DNA from: Przewalskia tangutica
Lineage: Eukaryota; Streptophyta; Magnoliopsida; Solanales; Solanaceae
Length of the DNA stretch: 64,000 nucleotides
Reading direction: 5' to 3'
Assembly: GCA_029844215.1 (NCBI GenBank)
Contig: CM056721.1
Coordinates: forward strand, 12,908,368 to 12,972,367
The position numbers and the translations under genes are program-made. Below are positions 10,516 to 21,640 of the stretch, piece by piece (the stretch's first letter is position 1; each line of letters opens with the position of its first letter). The notes beneath the pieces are model-generated. The model had not been told where the DNA came from, made no database searches, and saw only the letters and a list, made by a program, of their open reading frames with translations.

Positions 10516-12270
10516 GGGTCAAGTGAGGCGAATGGTGAGATTATCAGTTGAAGAGAATAAAAGAGTGAGAGTTTCAGGTGATTTATGGAGAAGCAAAGGA
10601 GAGGGGATTTGGGAGAGTGTTTAGGTCGCCGACATTGTTTGAGGACATGGTGAAGTGTATGCTGCTCTGCAATTGCCAGTGAGTAGTTAAACTGAGTAGC
10701 AGTATTAAACTAGTAGTTACATTCATTAATCAGAAAGAGACAATACAGTATAAAGCTATGCCAAGAATTTTTCCAGTAGACTCTGGTTATATTATGCAAT
10801 CTGAGTAAGGAAATCAAGATTTTCAATAAAGAAAATAAGGGAATCCACCAATTGTTTAATTGCCTACCTCTTCACCCTATAGGGAATGAGCAACTGGAGA
10901 TTAGTGCCGACTTTTTGTTGAGGTTGCTCTGGGATTTTATCTGACTTATATGCTGAAAATCTGTTAGAGCTTACTAATATCTGATCTAAAAAGCATCTTA
11001 TTTCGTGTTTGGATAAAATTAAAAGAAATAAATATTCATAAATGTGTAGCGTTTTCTGATTATCTCAATGCATAGGTGGTCAAGGACATTGAGCATGGCT
11101 GAGGCATTATGTGAGCTTCAGTTGGAGCTAAACTGTCTCTCGTCAGCTGCATCTTTTTCTGTTGCTGATAATCAAAATCAGTTGAAGGGTGTAACTGCTG
11201 AATCTGAGCATTTCACTCCAAGAACACCAGCAGGGAAAGAATCACGGAAAAGAGCTAGAGCTTATGGATGTTCCAGAAACATGTTGGAGAGGCTTACAGA
11301 AGTCGAAGAAATTGTGGATGAAGGGAAACCGGATGTAAGTGTGGCACCTGCATTTTCAGATGGTAATGAGGTTGCTTTCCGAAAAGGAGATATTTTTCAG
11401 GCTACTACTGAAGCTTGTGAAGTTAGTACAAGTGCACCACTCAATCCTGATCCTTCAGAAGATAGAGAGCTAAGCTCTTTTAATCAGCTTGGGAATTTCC
11501 CTAGCCCAAAAAGAATTGGCAGGCCTTGATGAAAGTTATCTGGCAAAGCGTTGCGGTCTTGGAGCTGGGTGCATTATAAACCTTGCTAAAGGCATAGTTG
11601 AAGGCAGGATTCAGCTGAAAGAACTTGAAGAAGCTTGTAGCAACCCAAGCTTGTCCAACTATGATAAAATGGCTGAGCAGGTTGAGAGAAATGGATGGAT
11701 TTGGCCCTTTTACTTGTGCTAATGTACTGATGTGCTTGGGTTATTACCATGTGATTCCTACTGATTCAGAAACAATTAGGCATCTAAAACAGGTATTAAC
11801 TTTCACTTCAAACTTGACTTAAATGCAGGTCTATTACTTGTGCTAATGTACACCCGTGCATGTGATATTCCCCTGAAATTCTCATGGATTCAAATGTTAT
11901 TAGGAATCTTAGACAGGTTTAATGTTGCTAAAATTTCAGGTTCATGCAAAAACCTCCACCACCAGTAAGACAGTTCAAAGAGATGTTGAATTTTTTTATG
12001 GAAAGTATTCACCGTTTCAGTTCTTGGCATATTGGTAGGCTGCTGCACCCATTTCCCTGTCCCAATCTATGTAAACTTCTTTGTAAAGTTCTGCTATTGG
12101 TTATTCTCTTGAGCACAGGTCAGAGGTGTGGCACTTTTATGAGGGATGGTTTGGTAAGTTAAGCGAGATGCCTCATTCTCAATATAAACTTATTACTGCA
12201 GCAAATATGAGACCGAAAAGAAATGTCAAATGCAAGAAGTTGAAGATAACCTCGGCAGAGAAGCTTGGCA
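10516..12270 (+). pseudogene. HhH-GPD DNA glycosylase pseudogene, 5' truncated
   Basis: Exon remnants match the plant DNA glycosylase family of the HhH-GPD base-excision repair superfamily. After an acceptor at about 10515 comes QVRRMVRLS, then after a frameshift GFGRVFRSPTLFEDMVKCML, with a GTGAGT donor near 10669. The next exon starts after GCATAG at 11075 (WSRTLSMAEALCELQLEL). A +1 slip in an A-run near 11510 separates FPSPK from LAGLDESYLAKRCGLG, and another slip near 11665 precedes MDGFGPFTCANVLMCLGYYH, the helix-hairpin-helix. The catalytic-type Asp is in IPTDSE. Later pieces (YSPFQ; SEVWHFYEGWFGK in broken frames) complete the C-terminus. The usual N-terminal exons are absent; a Stowaway MITE lies just upstream. 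Confidence 0.8.
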
Positions 12271-12415
12271 TATAACATAAAAGGAAAATACTGAGAAGCT
12301 TGGCATGTAACTTAGAGTTCAGGCATTGCTTTTTATTTTGTTCATGTAATTTCCTTTCCCTTCAGGTAATTCATTGAGATTCATATTTTGTTCTGTACAT
12401 GAATTAGTCTTTAAT

Positions 12416-13095
12416 TTTCAAATATACCCCTCCTAACGGAAATTCCCAAAATAACCTGATTTCAGTTTTAAATTTTGTTACATTATTTAACCCAATCCAA
12501 CTAAATAATAACACATGTGATCCCCTTATTGCTGAATTGTGAGATAGCACTGTGGAATCCCGAAGAAAGAACTTGGGGAAATTGTATAGATCAAGAGGCA
12601 GATCTTAGATGGGCACTGGGATTGAAAACACTTGCACTCTTAATCGGATCCCCACTTGCTGAGTTTAATTTCTTGGTGCTGGCTCAAATGAAAAAGATTT
12701 GTATATTTCATTACGTATTTATTTTATGAATATGGTGTGTGCCAGTGACGGTGGGTGCCAAAGGAAGAAGAGATAAAAGAACGAGACCATATGTTATGCT
12801 CCGTTTGCTACTTTGATCAGTTTTGTTTTTCTCGGAGGATTTGGGATTTCCGTTAAAACATATTTGAAAATTTTAATGACGGGAGGGGTATGTTTTACCC
12901 AAATTTGTAATGAAGGGTAATTTACTTTTTTCAAAGTAAAGGGGTATTTTTTACCCTTTTTCCTATAAATAAACTTATAAATGACCAAATTACTCTCTGA
13001 TTATCTTGATAATAAAAAAAAATACTCTCTGATTATAAACAATTGACTAGTATTAGATAAAAACTGCACCCAGTGCGAACTTAAAATGCAAATAC
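12416..13095 (+). mobile_element. Inverted-repeat element with short open core, copy 1
   Basis: The core (about 12455-12694) carries a frame reading MIPLLLNCEIALWNPEERT onward. The right flank (12835-13095), with gatttccgttaaaa and cagtg.gaacttaaaa, is shared in direct orientation with 18064-18325. The core is shared in inverted orientation with 17817-18063. A left arm at 12416-12450 (tacccctcctaacggaaatt) is an inverted partial copy of the right flank. The LWNP phrase recalls F-box-associated domains, but this is too little to name. No transposase is seen. Confidence 0.55.
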
Positions 13096-13190
13096 AAAAA
13101 ATGTTAAATTATTCTATATTCTATATCTTTTATAAGCAACCAATGTATATTTTTTCACATATACATAGTATGGGGTTTGGGGGATAGGAG

Positions 13191-13902
13191 GGGTGTTATC
13201 GGTCCGGTCCGGGTATCCACTTACCGGTACAGGACCGATAAGCTTACCGGTCCCGGACTGATAAGGTTTCGGTCCTGGAACGAGATCCGGTCCCGGACCG
13301 AAACCTTATCGGTCCGGTTCTCGGTCCGGATCGGTAAGAATTTTTTGGGTCGGGCCGAATTAAAAAAAAAAATGAATTTCCAATACTGAAATTGACATTC
13401 TCGGACACATTACCACGAAATTTTTACGTTGAAATATATTGTATAGCGCGAGATATTTAGATTTGAAAATGGACAATTGGTAGCAATTTGGGGTAAAAGT
13501 GAAATTGATTGGTAAGACGGATGTTTTTTGAGAAATCGGCTGCTCCAAACTGCTTTACCTGTTTGTCCGAACCTATCTTGAAAAAATACGCGAAATCAAA
13601 AAAACATTAGGTCAAACGGACATCCGAGCGTAAAGTTATGACCATTTAAAGTTTCACTAATTTACAACTAATTAGAGATGGCAGGAGGGGGACTGGCTGG
13701 GAGGGCTTGCTAGCTCTGGGCCGGGCCGGAGGATGGGGCCTAGGGGTGGGGGTGGGGTTGGGGGTTTTACCGGGTTATCGGTCCGGGTATTTTTTTGGTA
13801 CTTGTATCCGGACCGTTAAGGTTTCGGTCCGAGTATCGGTCCGGATTTACCGGTCCGGTTCTCGGATAATTACCGGAAGTATCCGGACCGCTAACAACCC
13901 TA
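13191..13902. mobile_element. Non-autonomous hAT element, family 1 copy A
   Basis: Perfect 8-bp target duplications GATAGGAG lie at 13183-13190 and 13903-13910. The ends GGGTGTTATCGG and, in reverse, TAGGGTTGTTAGCGG form imperfect terminal inverted repeats. Both subterminal parts are dense in ggtccgg/ccggtacc words. The AT-rich core (13430-13650) matches, in inverse orientation, the core of the element at 46574-47378. No transposase is encoded. Confidence 0.85.
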
Positions 13903-13910
13903 GATAGGAG

Positions 13911-14856
13911 ACAGGGAAGCAGCTAAGACGTAGCATAGGCCTGTATATCTTGCGTACTGAAATGGAATCCCCAATGGGCTGAGACAAAAGATTCATATGA
14001 TAAAACATTAGTAAGGAACCTCTACTTAGAGCCTTTAAAAATAAAGGTACATGAACAGTCATGTTTGAACAATAACAATTTGTGTAATTGTAGTAGAGGG
14101 ATGTTAAGGTTAGTGCATTTGCACGAGGAACTAGACTGTACGTTTTAACTCTTTCACCACACACAACTCAACTTTAGAAGTTGCATATTGTTCATGTTTA
14201 AAAAATTAAAATCATCTCTCTTCCAAGATGGTACATGCTTTCATTTAGAAATATTTTCCCCATCCGATATTTCCCAACACGGCAACAAGCTACAAAGTTG
14301 GTGATGGATGATATGTCTACGAGGATAAAATACTTTGTCCAAACAAAAACATCCTCTTTTCAACACGCAAGGAACTTTATTATAGCTCACAAATTACAAC
14401 ATAGACGAGGAATGTTCATCCAAGGCTCCTTACCATAGGTACAGTACCATTTTCACTATTTGAACTTCAGTATTCTCATGACTCCGCCATAAGCGATGTG
14501 ATACACAGCTATATGTATTTTTATTCATAACTAGAAGCATAGTTGCCAAGTATGGAAACCACTTTTCCTGATATCTGACATGAAAGAACCAGACGCCATC
14601 CTCATCCTTGTCACAATGCCCTCAGAAAACAAAAAAAAACATTCTGCCAAAATGCAAGTCCAGCAGTTGAGTCAATGGTTTGAAGGGAACTGTCAAGGCG
14701 ATGGATGGCCTGCTCATTGAAATACCAATCAAACTAGTTAAATGTGATATATCAGTGGTTGTTGGTGCACAAGTATGACTATTTAAGGTAAAATAACAAA
14801 TGAACAAAGTAAACATTCTTCATCTCCAAAGCAATTAACAACCTCAGATTCTTGCA
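13911..14856. other. Intergenic, 3' of GSTZ
   Basis: No gene, terminal repeat or repeat copy was found here. It includes the 3' untranslated and termination region of the minus-strand GSTZ gene, whose stop codon is at 14857-14859. Confidence 0.4.
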
Positions 14857-17800
14857 TCAGCCGGTGGCATCAGGCTGCTTTTCTGGCACAGCATCCTGGA
14901 AAGCAGGCAGCTCTTGGTAAGCCTCATATACCCTCAACAGAGTAGGGAATTGATTCTGCACATTGCACTGACCACTTTTAGGAAGGAGACATGTGTTAAA
15001 GAGAAGTAATGTATACGTATAACTTCACCTAAGAAATATGAACGTTCCACCATTGACTAAGGTAAAACAAGTTAAGTGGATATACCATCCAGTTTTTTAC
15101 TTCTAGAAAGCAACAATTGATTAAAAGAATAATAGACCAAAAGAGAAGTTAGAAAGCAATGGATTGGCAGACACTAATCACGGTAAGGTAAACTATACAG
15201 GAACAATCTATTGCGGCTACCAAGACAAATGAAATGAAGCAGCAATGAGTACCCTTTTATCTGAAAAAGAAAGCTAGTAGTGCACTGCCTTGTCTCTACT
15301 AAAAGATGAGAAAATATAAGTACATTTTACCGTTTTACGTGCTCATTATGTAAGCCACTAAGAAACAACTCACAAGATCAGGTGCTAATTAGCTGAGGCT
15401 TGCAAGACACTGAATAAGATTATACACAAATCAAGAAAGACGTTATTTCCCTTCTTTAGGATTACAAAATATTTATTGTACCCTGTTATTTTAGTACCAG
15501 AAAGTGAGTAGAAACGAAAACGACTTTCATGTACATAGTGGGATGTTTATAAAGGCACTACCATGTCAATTTCAAAACGCTTGATTGCGGCATGGATCTG
15601 AGGTGCCAGAAACAAGTCGGCCTGCAAGTTACAAAATAAGTTAAGCATCTGAATTGGATTCGATATGGCATAAAAGTTGTCCATCTTTTCGGTCTGTTAG
15701 AGGTAATCCTGAGTGAACTGAATTGGGATTTGCTATTCTACCATTAAAGTCATCCCTATTTTATCTTGCAGGTATACTTGTAAGTTCTTAAATCAAGTTC
15801 TAGTGAGATTACTTATTATATCAGAATTGAATGCTCTTTACCTTCTTTGACCAAATTAAAAAAGTATATGAGACCTAACAGATCTTTAGCTGTCACGGTT
15901 ACTAATTTATACAGCATTGTCTTGACAAAAATGGTACAATAGCTGATTATTGGGATGGAAGCTCATGAACATTTTAATTTAGAAGGAATTTTAAAGACTC
16001 GGAGATAGAAAGGGTGGAGATTTTACTGAATATTGCTAACAGCATTTCCCTGAATGTTATTAATAAAATTTCCCTTTACTTATCAAGGAAAAAAGAAAAC
16101 ATGGTGCACAGTGAGTAGCTAAGATCAACACATGTATGAAAGATATCAAGACTTTCGTTGGCATTATCTGGTGTCGGTGCATATGTAGGCAGCAATATAT
16201 GAACTGGAAAGAAACAAACCACATAAACTTCATCTCCTGTTGCATACTTCCCAGCATAATCTTTTAGTAGCTTTTCAAGTGCTGCAAAAAGTAAATCTCT
16301 GTAAGAAAACCTCTACACCGACTGATTCAAATCCTTCTTCTAACAACTCTTACTGTTAAAGTAAAAATCAGTTTATTCTGGTGAATAGCAATCAACTGCA
16401 GTACATCAAACTATCAATCCTAGCATGCTGTGTTCTAAGGAACTTTTTTTTGGTAAGTGTGTCTTCAGGAACTTCATTTACAAATGTCAAGGATCCAAGC
16501 ATCTAAAACACATGCTACAAATCTACAAGAAAAAAACTTTTCCGATAATAATTTGTTTTAATTCCTAAACTCATCAACTTGATCCAAAACTTCAAGAAGA
16601 GAAGTAGCATGTGGCTGCTACAAATTAATTAAATTGATTTTCTTCGGTCTCTTCCCAAATGAAGAGGAACACCGGCAGGTCAATAAAGTTGGATATCTCA
16701 ATATGAGAAGAAATTTCTTTTGGTTGAAAATGGTTGTCTAGTAACAAAAAGCTTATAAGAAACAAAGAAGAAAGAGAAGACCCTTAAAAGGAACAGAGGA
16801 ATTGGCTGACATACTATTTGTGTTTGTTGACCTACCCCATAACTATGCTCAATTGTAGCTTGAATCTATGTTACAGTCATATAATCTGAATTATCTTATT
16901 TGTCAAAAAAAATCCTTCTAGAGTAAAATCCATCTTAAAGAAGACAATACAGAAGTGAGTGAATAACGGGATCACTGAAACGAAACTGGATACTGGAAAA
17001 AATTGTTTCTTTCTTAATATGCCTCTACTGCAACTGGTAATGTTTAAACCCAGTTTCTGATGCCATCGAGCACCATTTTTCTTCCAAAGTCATGGAGGTG
17101 GATTCATAGAGCCAGCAAACAGATGATTTGGCGTTCACAGGAACACGTGGGTTATTCAAACAGACTGATGTGCGCCCATTTCCTTGGTGTAGGTACACTT
17201 TCCAAGTTAGAGAACTCAATGAGATTAGAGGCTTGCGGTAAATATCTAGCTGGAATCCATTAGTTGAATTATGGACTTCATGTATGCTTTTTTTTTAAAG
17301 AAGAGTTGATTTAACAAGATTCAGAAGACGGGGAAAAAAAGAATTAGGACCAGTTTGGCCGGGGATATTGATAATGGCAAATAGTTTCCCTCCCTTATAG
17401 GCAGGGATCATATAAGAGAAAAGACAATCTCTGTTAATAAGTATCTGAATAGAGGCTCCATGAAATACCCAATGCCTAAGAATGAAACAGTAATTTAGCT
17501 TGAAGTTACTACAACAACCTTTACCATTGTCTAGGATTAACTTATAACCGCAAGTGCTAAGTTAGGTACTCGACAACTGCAACAATACGTAGCAAGAAAA
17601 TGACCATTCTTAGGTCCTTGTTATGGCACATTTATAAAATTCAGAAAAGGAGATGTATGTCATTCAATTCGCAAAATCAGGCAGGTAGAGGTGCTATCCA
17701 AATCTAGTCCTATGAACTGTACATCAGACCAAAATACGTATCAAAAACAAATTTTATGGGACAGATTAGTTAGCATCCAATCACGCTATGTCTGCAAAGA

Positions 17801-20349
17801 AATCAAATTTTATAAGTTTTCATTTGAGCCAGCACCAAGAAATTAAACTCAGCAAGTGGGGATCCGGTTAATAATGCAAGTGTTTTCAATCCCAGTGCCC
17901 ATCTAAGATCTGCCTCTTGATCTATACAATTTCCCCAAGTTCTTTCTTCGGGATTCCATAGTGCTATCTCACAATTCAGCAATAAGGGTATCATATGGGT
18001 TATTATTTAGTTGGGACGGGCTAAATAATGTAACTGATTTAAATTGAAATCGGGTTTATTTTGGGAGATTTGGGGATTTCCGTTAAAAGATATTTGAAAA
18101 CTTTAATGACGGGAGAGGTATTTTTTTACCCAAAATTGTAACGGAGGGTAATTTAGCCCTTTTCCCAAAGTAAAGGGGTGTTTTTGACCCTTTTCCCTAT
18201 AAATAAACTTATAAATGACCAAATTACTATCTGATTATCTTGATAATAAGAAAATACTCTCTGATTATAAACAATTGACTAGTATTAGATAAAAACTGCA
18301 CCCAGTGTGAACTTAAAAAGCAAATTAACTTATAACCGCGAGCTATGTCTGCAAAGGCGCTAAACACAATATTACCTTCAAAGCCTTTTCTTATATGAGT
18401 TTGAACCCAAGGGGTTGTCTCATTTGGGTCAACTTTTTCTTGGATGTACTTCTGTGAATGGGAAGGCCAAAAAAAGTAAATCATATGAATCTGTATACAC
18501 TTGAAAATGACCTCATATGACCAGCAAACAGAATAATAATTTAAGCTCACAAGTACAGCAAGATTCTGTAGAGGCTGAATGTTTGCCGCAACAATGTTTG
18601 CAGCCTGCAGAAATGGAAAACATGGGAGATTTGCTAAATGAATTCCAATTCCAAGAACTTGAGCAAAGGAATATTTCACAAAGAAAAAAGAGGCAAAGAG
18701 AAAGATATGGTTGAGAAGGAGCTATTGGTATTCACAAGAATTAAAATTTGTCACTTTACTGCAGCTTATTTCAAGTGAGGTATCAGTGCAGTAGTGAAGT
18801 GGTAGCAAAGAAGGCCATATCCAGAGATAGATGATAGCAGAGTCCCAAAGTTTTCACTAGCTACATGGTATTTTCATATGCTTAACTGGATTATCCTATT
18901 TTGCTCATGGACTTGGAAATACTAAAAGTTAAGGTCATATACATGTGAGAAGAGGGGACCGTGTAACTTTAGACACTCGAGGCACATCTAAGTGCTGAAA
19001 CAATCAAATACTAATCATATCCAACAAGCAACAGTATATTTAAGTCATCAGAAAGTAATACTTAAGATGCACACGGTTCTTTGAATTCCTCAACAGGAAT
19101 TAGATTGAGAACAAGTAGATTGAATGATGTGCTAAATCATTCAACATCGTACGATTTTTTTTATATATATAAGTATTGATCACGGTATCTTAAGTTTTTT
19201 TTTAAGTAATACTGGGTTTTAAAGCAATGGATTCATTCCCAATCTGGAGGGGAAGTGTTTCAGCAGAGCCTCCAGGTGATAACCAAGTCATTTTCATTCC
19301 ACTGCATGGAATCGCTAAAATTCAGTATCTCGGTCCAGCAGTTTAAATAATCAGACCCCAAAAAACTTTAGTTCCTTTTTTTTCATCAGTACTAAAGAAC
19401 TTTAGCCTTTGATGGGGAAAAAACACCATCCACTTTTCCTTTGTACCTGATAGTTGATTGCTCTTTTCTGAAGATCCTGAGGCAACAATGCTCGCTGAGG
19501 ATACTTCTCTTCTAGATACTGCCCAAGAAATCTTCTCATCACAAACAACATAGTAATGATAAAAAAAATAGCATACTCAAATAGCAGAGAACAAGAAAAA
19601 CATACCATTATGATAGCAAAAGAGTCAGCAATTACTGCATCTCCATCCACCAAAGTAGGCACATATCCAAGGGGATTCAGCTTCAAGTATTCTATTCCAC
19701 ACGTTACAAAGGCCAAAAACAAAAAAGGTTCAAAAGAATTCTACAATAATTTGCTTAACATCCCCAAACCCCAATTTCTCATCTTTAATCCTAATTAATT
19801 ACAACCAGCAACTCCATATAACATTCTAACTAACACATACCACAGACTCTATTATCCAGTAAACTTATACACATCCGGTAACTAAATTTTATCACCTGCA
19901 GCTCCTTTGTTACTTCCTAAAATAACAATCTTTCAAGAACATAAACACACAGAAAAACTAACCAGGGTCCCTTTGTTCTCCTTTAAGCAAATTAACAGCT
20001 TTATACTCATATTCCAGTCCTAACTAGGAAAAACAAAAAGGGTTAGTAAAGAATATATTTTTTTCAATAAACAAATAAAAGAAAAGAGAAAACCTTTCAA
20101 ATTGAGAGCTATGCGGACACGAAATGCACATGAGCTCCGCCAATATGAGTAAAGCTGCAACTTCTTTGACTCCTCCCCACTCCCTGTCTAACAATTCATG
20201 AAACAAATAAGTGATCCATTACAACAACAACGTACCCGGGAAATAACACAACGTGGGGTGCGGGGTGCGGGAGGTAGATTGTACACACCCATTGTTTTTT
20301 TTTTTTTTTGCAAACATAATTAGTGTAGTACGATGTTAGTACTCACCAT
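14857..20349 (-). CDS. GSTZ1: Zeta-class glutathione S-transferase / maleylacetoacetate isomerase
   Basis: Zeta GSTs isomerise maleylacetoacetate to fumarylacetoacetate in tyrosine breakdown, in the cytosol, using glutathione. Minus-strand coding exons with GT-AG borders: 20187-20094, 20019-19963, 19691-19606, 19518-19447, 18604-18551, 18451-18376, 16281-16220, 15621-15562, 14955-14857 (TGA). All phases agree. The thioredoxin-like N-domain has the zeta motif YWRSSCAFRVRIAL with the catalytic SSC, then NPLGYVPTLVDGD and IADSFAIIMYLEEKYP. The C-domain has IQPLQNLAVL, GDEVYVADLFLAPQIHAAI and PEKQPDATG. The start is inferred: ATG at 20347-20349 sits right before a GTGAGT donor and joins an exon reading TGSGEESKKLQ, giving about 220 aa, the family length. 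An alternative acceptor at 20183 would need a different first exon. Introns hold a LINE tail and a 542-bp insertion, neither touching exons. Confidence 0.88.
17800..18341 (-). mobile_element. Inverted-repeat element copy 2, inserted in a GSTZ intron
   Basis: It is bounded by 15-bp perfect direct repeats GCTATGTCTGCAAAG (17785-17799 and 18342-18356). It contains the same short frame as copy 1 at 12517, here on the minus strand (17994-17803), and the same A/T-rich flank (18064-18325), here still on the plus strand. Relative to copy 1 the core is therefore inverted. The core differs from copy 1 at only a few bases, while the flank differs more. It lies in the intron between exons 18376 and 16281. 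Confidence 0.7.
20222..20300 (-). mobile_element. LINE/SINE 3' tail fragment in GSTZ intron 1
   Basis: Plus-strand text acaacaacaacgtacccggg...gtggggtgcgggaggtag is the reverse of the common RTE/TS 3' end (ctacccyccccaacccc...gggtacgttgttgttgt). It ends in a T-run. It is truncated, and only about 75 bp is recognisable. Confidence 0.6.
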
Positions 20350-20760
20350 AATCAAAGTTATCTGGTCAATATAATTCAGGGACTATTAGAAATAATCAAG
20401 AAGGACTTATTATCTGATACTGAAGTGGTACCAAAGTTGAAATTTACTTCTTGGCCGGCCCGGCCCGAATACATTGTCCTCTACGCCGGCCGGCCCCAGC
20501 CTGATTACGTGCTAGTGTCCAAACATTTGTAAACGTGGCACCTTCTTTTCTCGTTCCATTTTCTTTATGGTGATCAAAACTAGTTTTTTAGTGTATGGTG
20601 ATGGGATATTTTAAGTGTTTTTCTTTTAAAGTATTTTTGATAAAAAAAATATATATGTTTGTCTAATTAATTTTAAAAAAAATTGACCAGTAATTGATAT
20701 TTAACCGAGCTATTAAAAAGTATTTCTAAGTGTATTTTTCTCCAAAGCTATTTTTTTAGC
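20350..20760 (-). promoter_or_regulatory. Putative GSTZ upstream region with G/C-rich block
   Basis: If the inferred start codon at 20349 is right, this is the leader and promoter. It contains a sharply G/C-rich block at 20452-20503 with ggccggcccggcccg and gccggccggcccc words, which resemble site II/GGGCC promoter elements in plants. No convincing TATA box is seen at the expected position. Confidence 0.35.
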
Positions 20761-20779
20761 TTTTGGAAAAAAATAATCA

Positions 20780-21640
20780 ATAAATGCAAGAGTGATCATT
20801 CCTTGTTTATTTTTCATGGTAGTATTGACACGACTTATCTTCTTTTATACGTAAATGATATTGTTTTAACGACTTCTTCTGATACACTGAAATATGAGAT
20901 CATTGTCCTGCTCAAGCCCGAGTTTGCTATGACATATTTGGATAAGTTGAGTTATTTTTTAGGGATATCAGTGACCAGATCCGCACATGCAATGTTCTTT
21001 TGCCAACGTAAGTTTGCAGAGGAGATTGTCTACAGGGATAAAATAGCAAACTGCGAGATCACGCACACTCATATCGACTCAAAGTCCAAACTCAGTGCGG
21101 ATGATGGGGATTCGGTGAGCTATCCCTCTCTTTATAGGAGTCTCGCATGTGCTCTGCAGTATTTCACCTTAACTCAACCAGATATTGCATATGTTGTTCA
21201 TCAGGTGTGTTTGTTCATGCACACTCCTACGAAGCCTCACTGCTCTTAAGTGTATCATTCGGTACGTTAAGGGCACTCTTGACTATGGACTACATTTATA
21301 TCCCTCTACACCGACTAGGGTTGCTCTCTTACACAGACTCATATTGGGCAGGCTGTCTGAACATCGTCGCTTTACGTCTGGTTATTGCGTATTTTTGGGG
21401 GATAATATTATTTGTGGTCTGCCAAGCGACAAGCCACGCTTTCCCGTTCGAGTGTAGAAACAGAATATCGAGGCGTTGCGAATGATGTTGCCGAGCTATG
21501 TTGGCTCCGAAATCTCCTTCTTGAGCTTTATTGTCCCTTACGTAACGCATTTTTGGTTTACTGTGGTAACATATCTATTGTCTACTTGGAGCATTACTTA
21601 ATTTTGCTCCGGATGCTTTTATGATGACATTCCTCGGTTA
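20780..21640 (+). pseudogene. Ty1/copia reverse transcriptase-RNase H fragment
   Basis: The plus-strand frame has LLYVNDIVLTTSS, where the invariant YVDD catalytic motif reads YVND, then LSYFLGISVTRS, QRKFAEEI and FTLTQPDIAYVVHQV. In shifted frames it continues with ALKCIIRYVKGTLDYGL, FTSGYCVFLGD and STLSRSSVETEYRGVAN, the RNase H part. At least three frameshifts are present. It is related to the copia element at 48242-50285. No LTRs were found around it. Confidence 0.85.

Noticed and set aside
12517..12729. 70-codon frame starting MIPLLLNCEIALWNP as a gene
   Set aside because: It is present twice inside a repeat element, has no recognised full domain and no promoter. It is treated as captured sequence and not as a gene.
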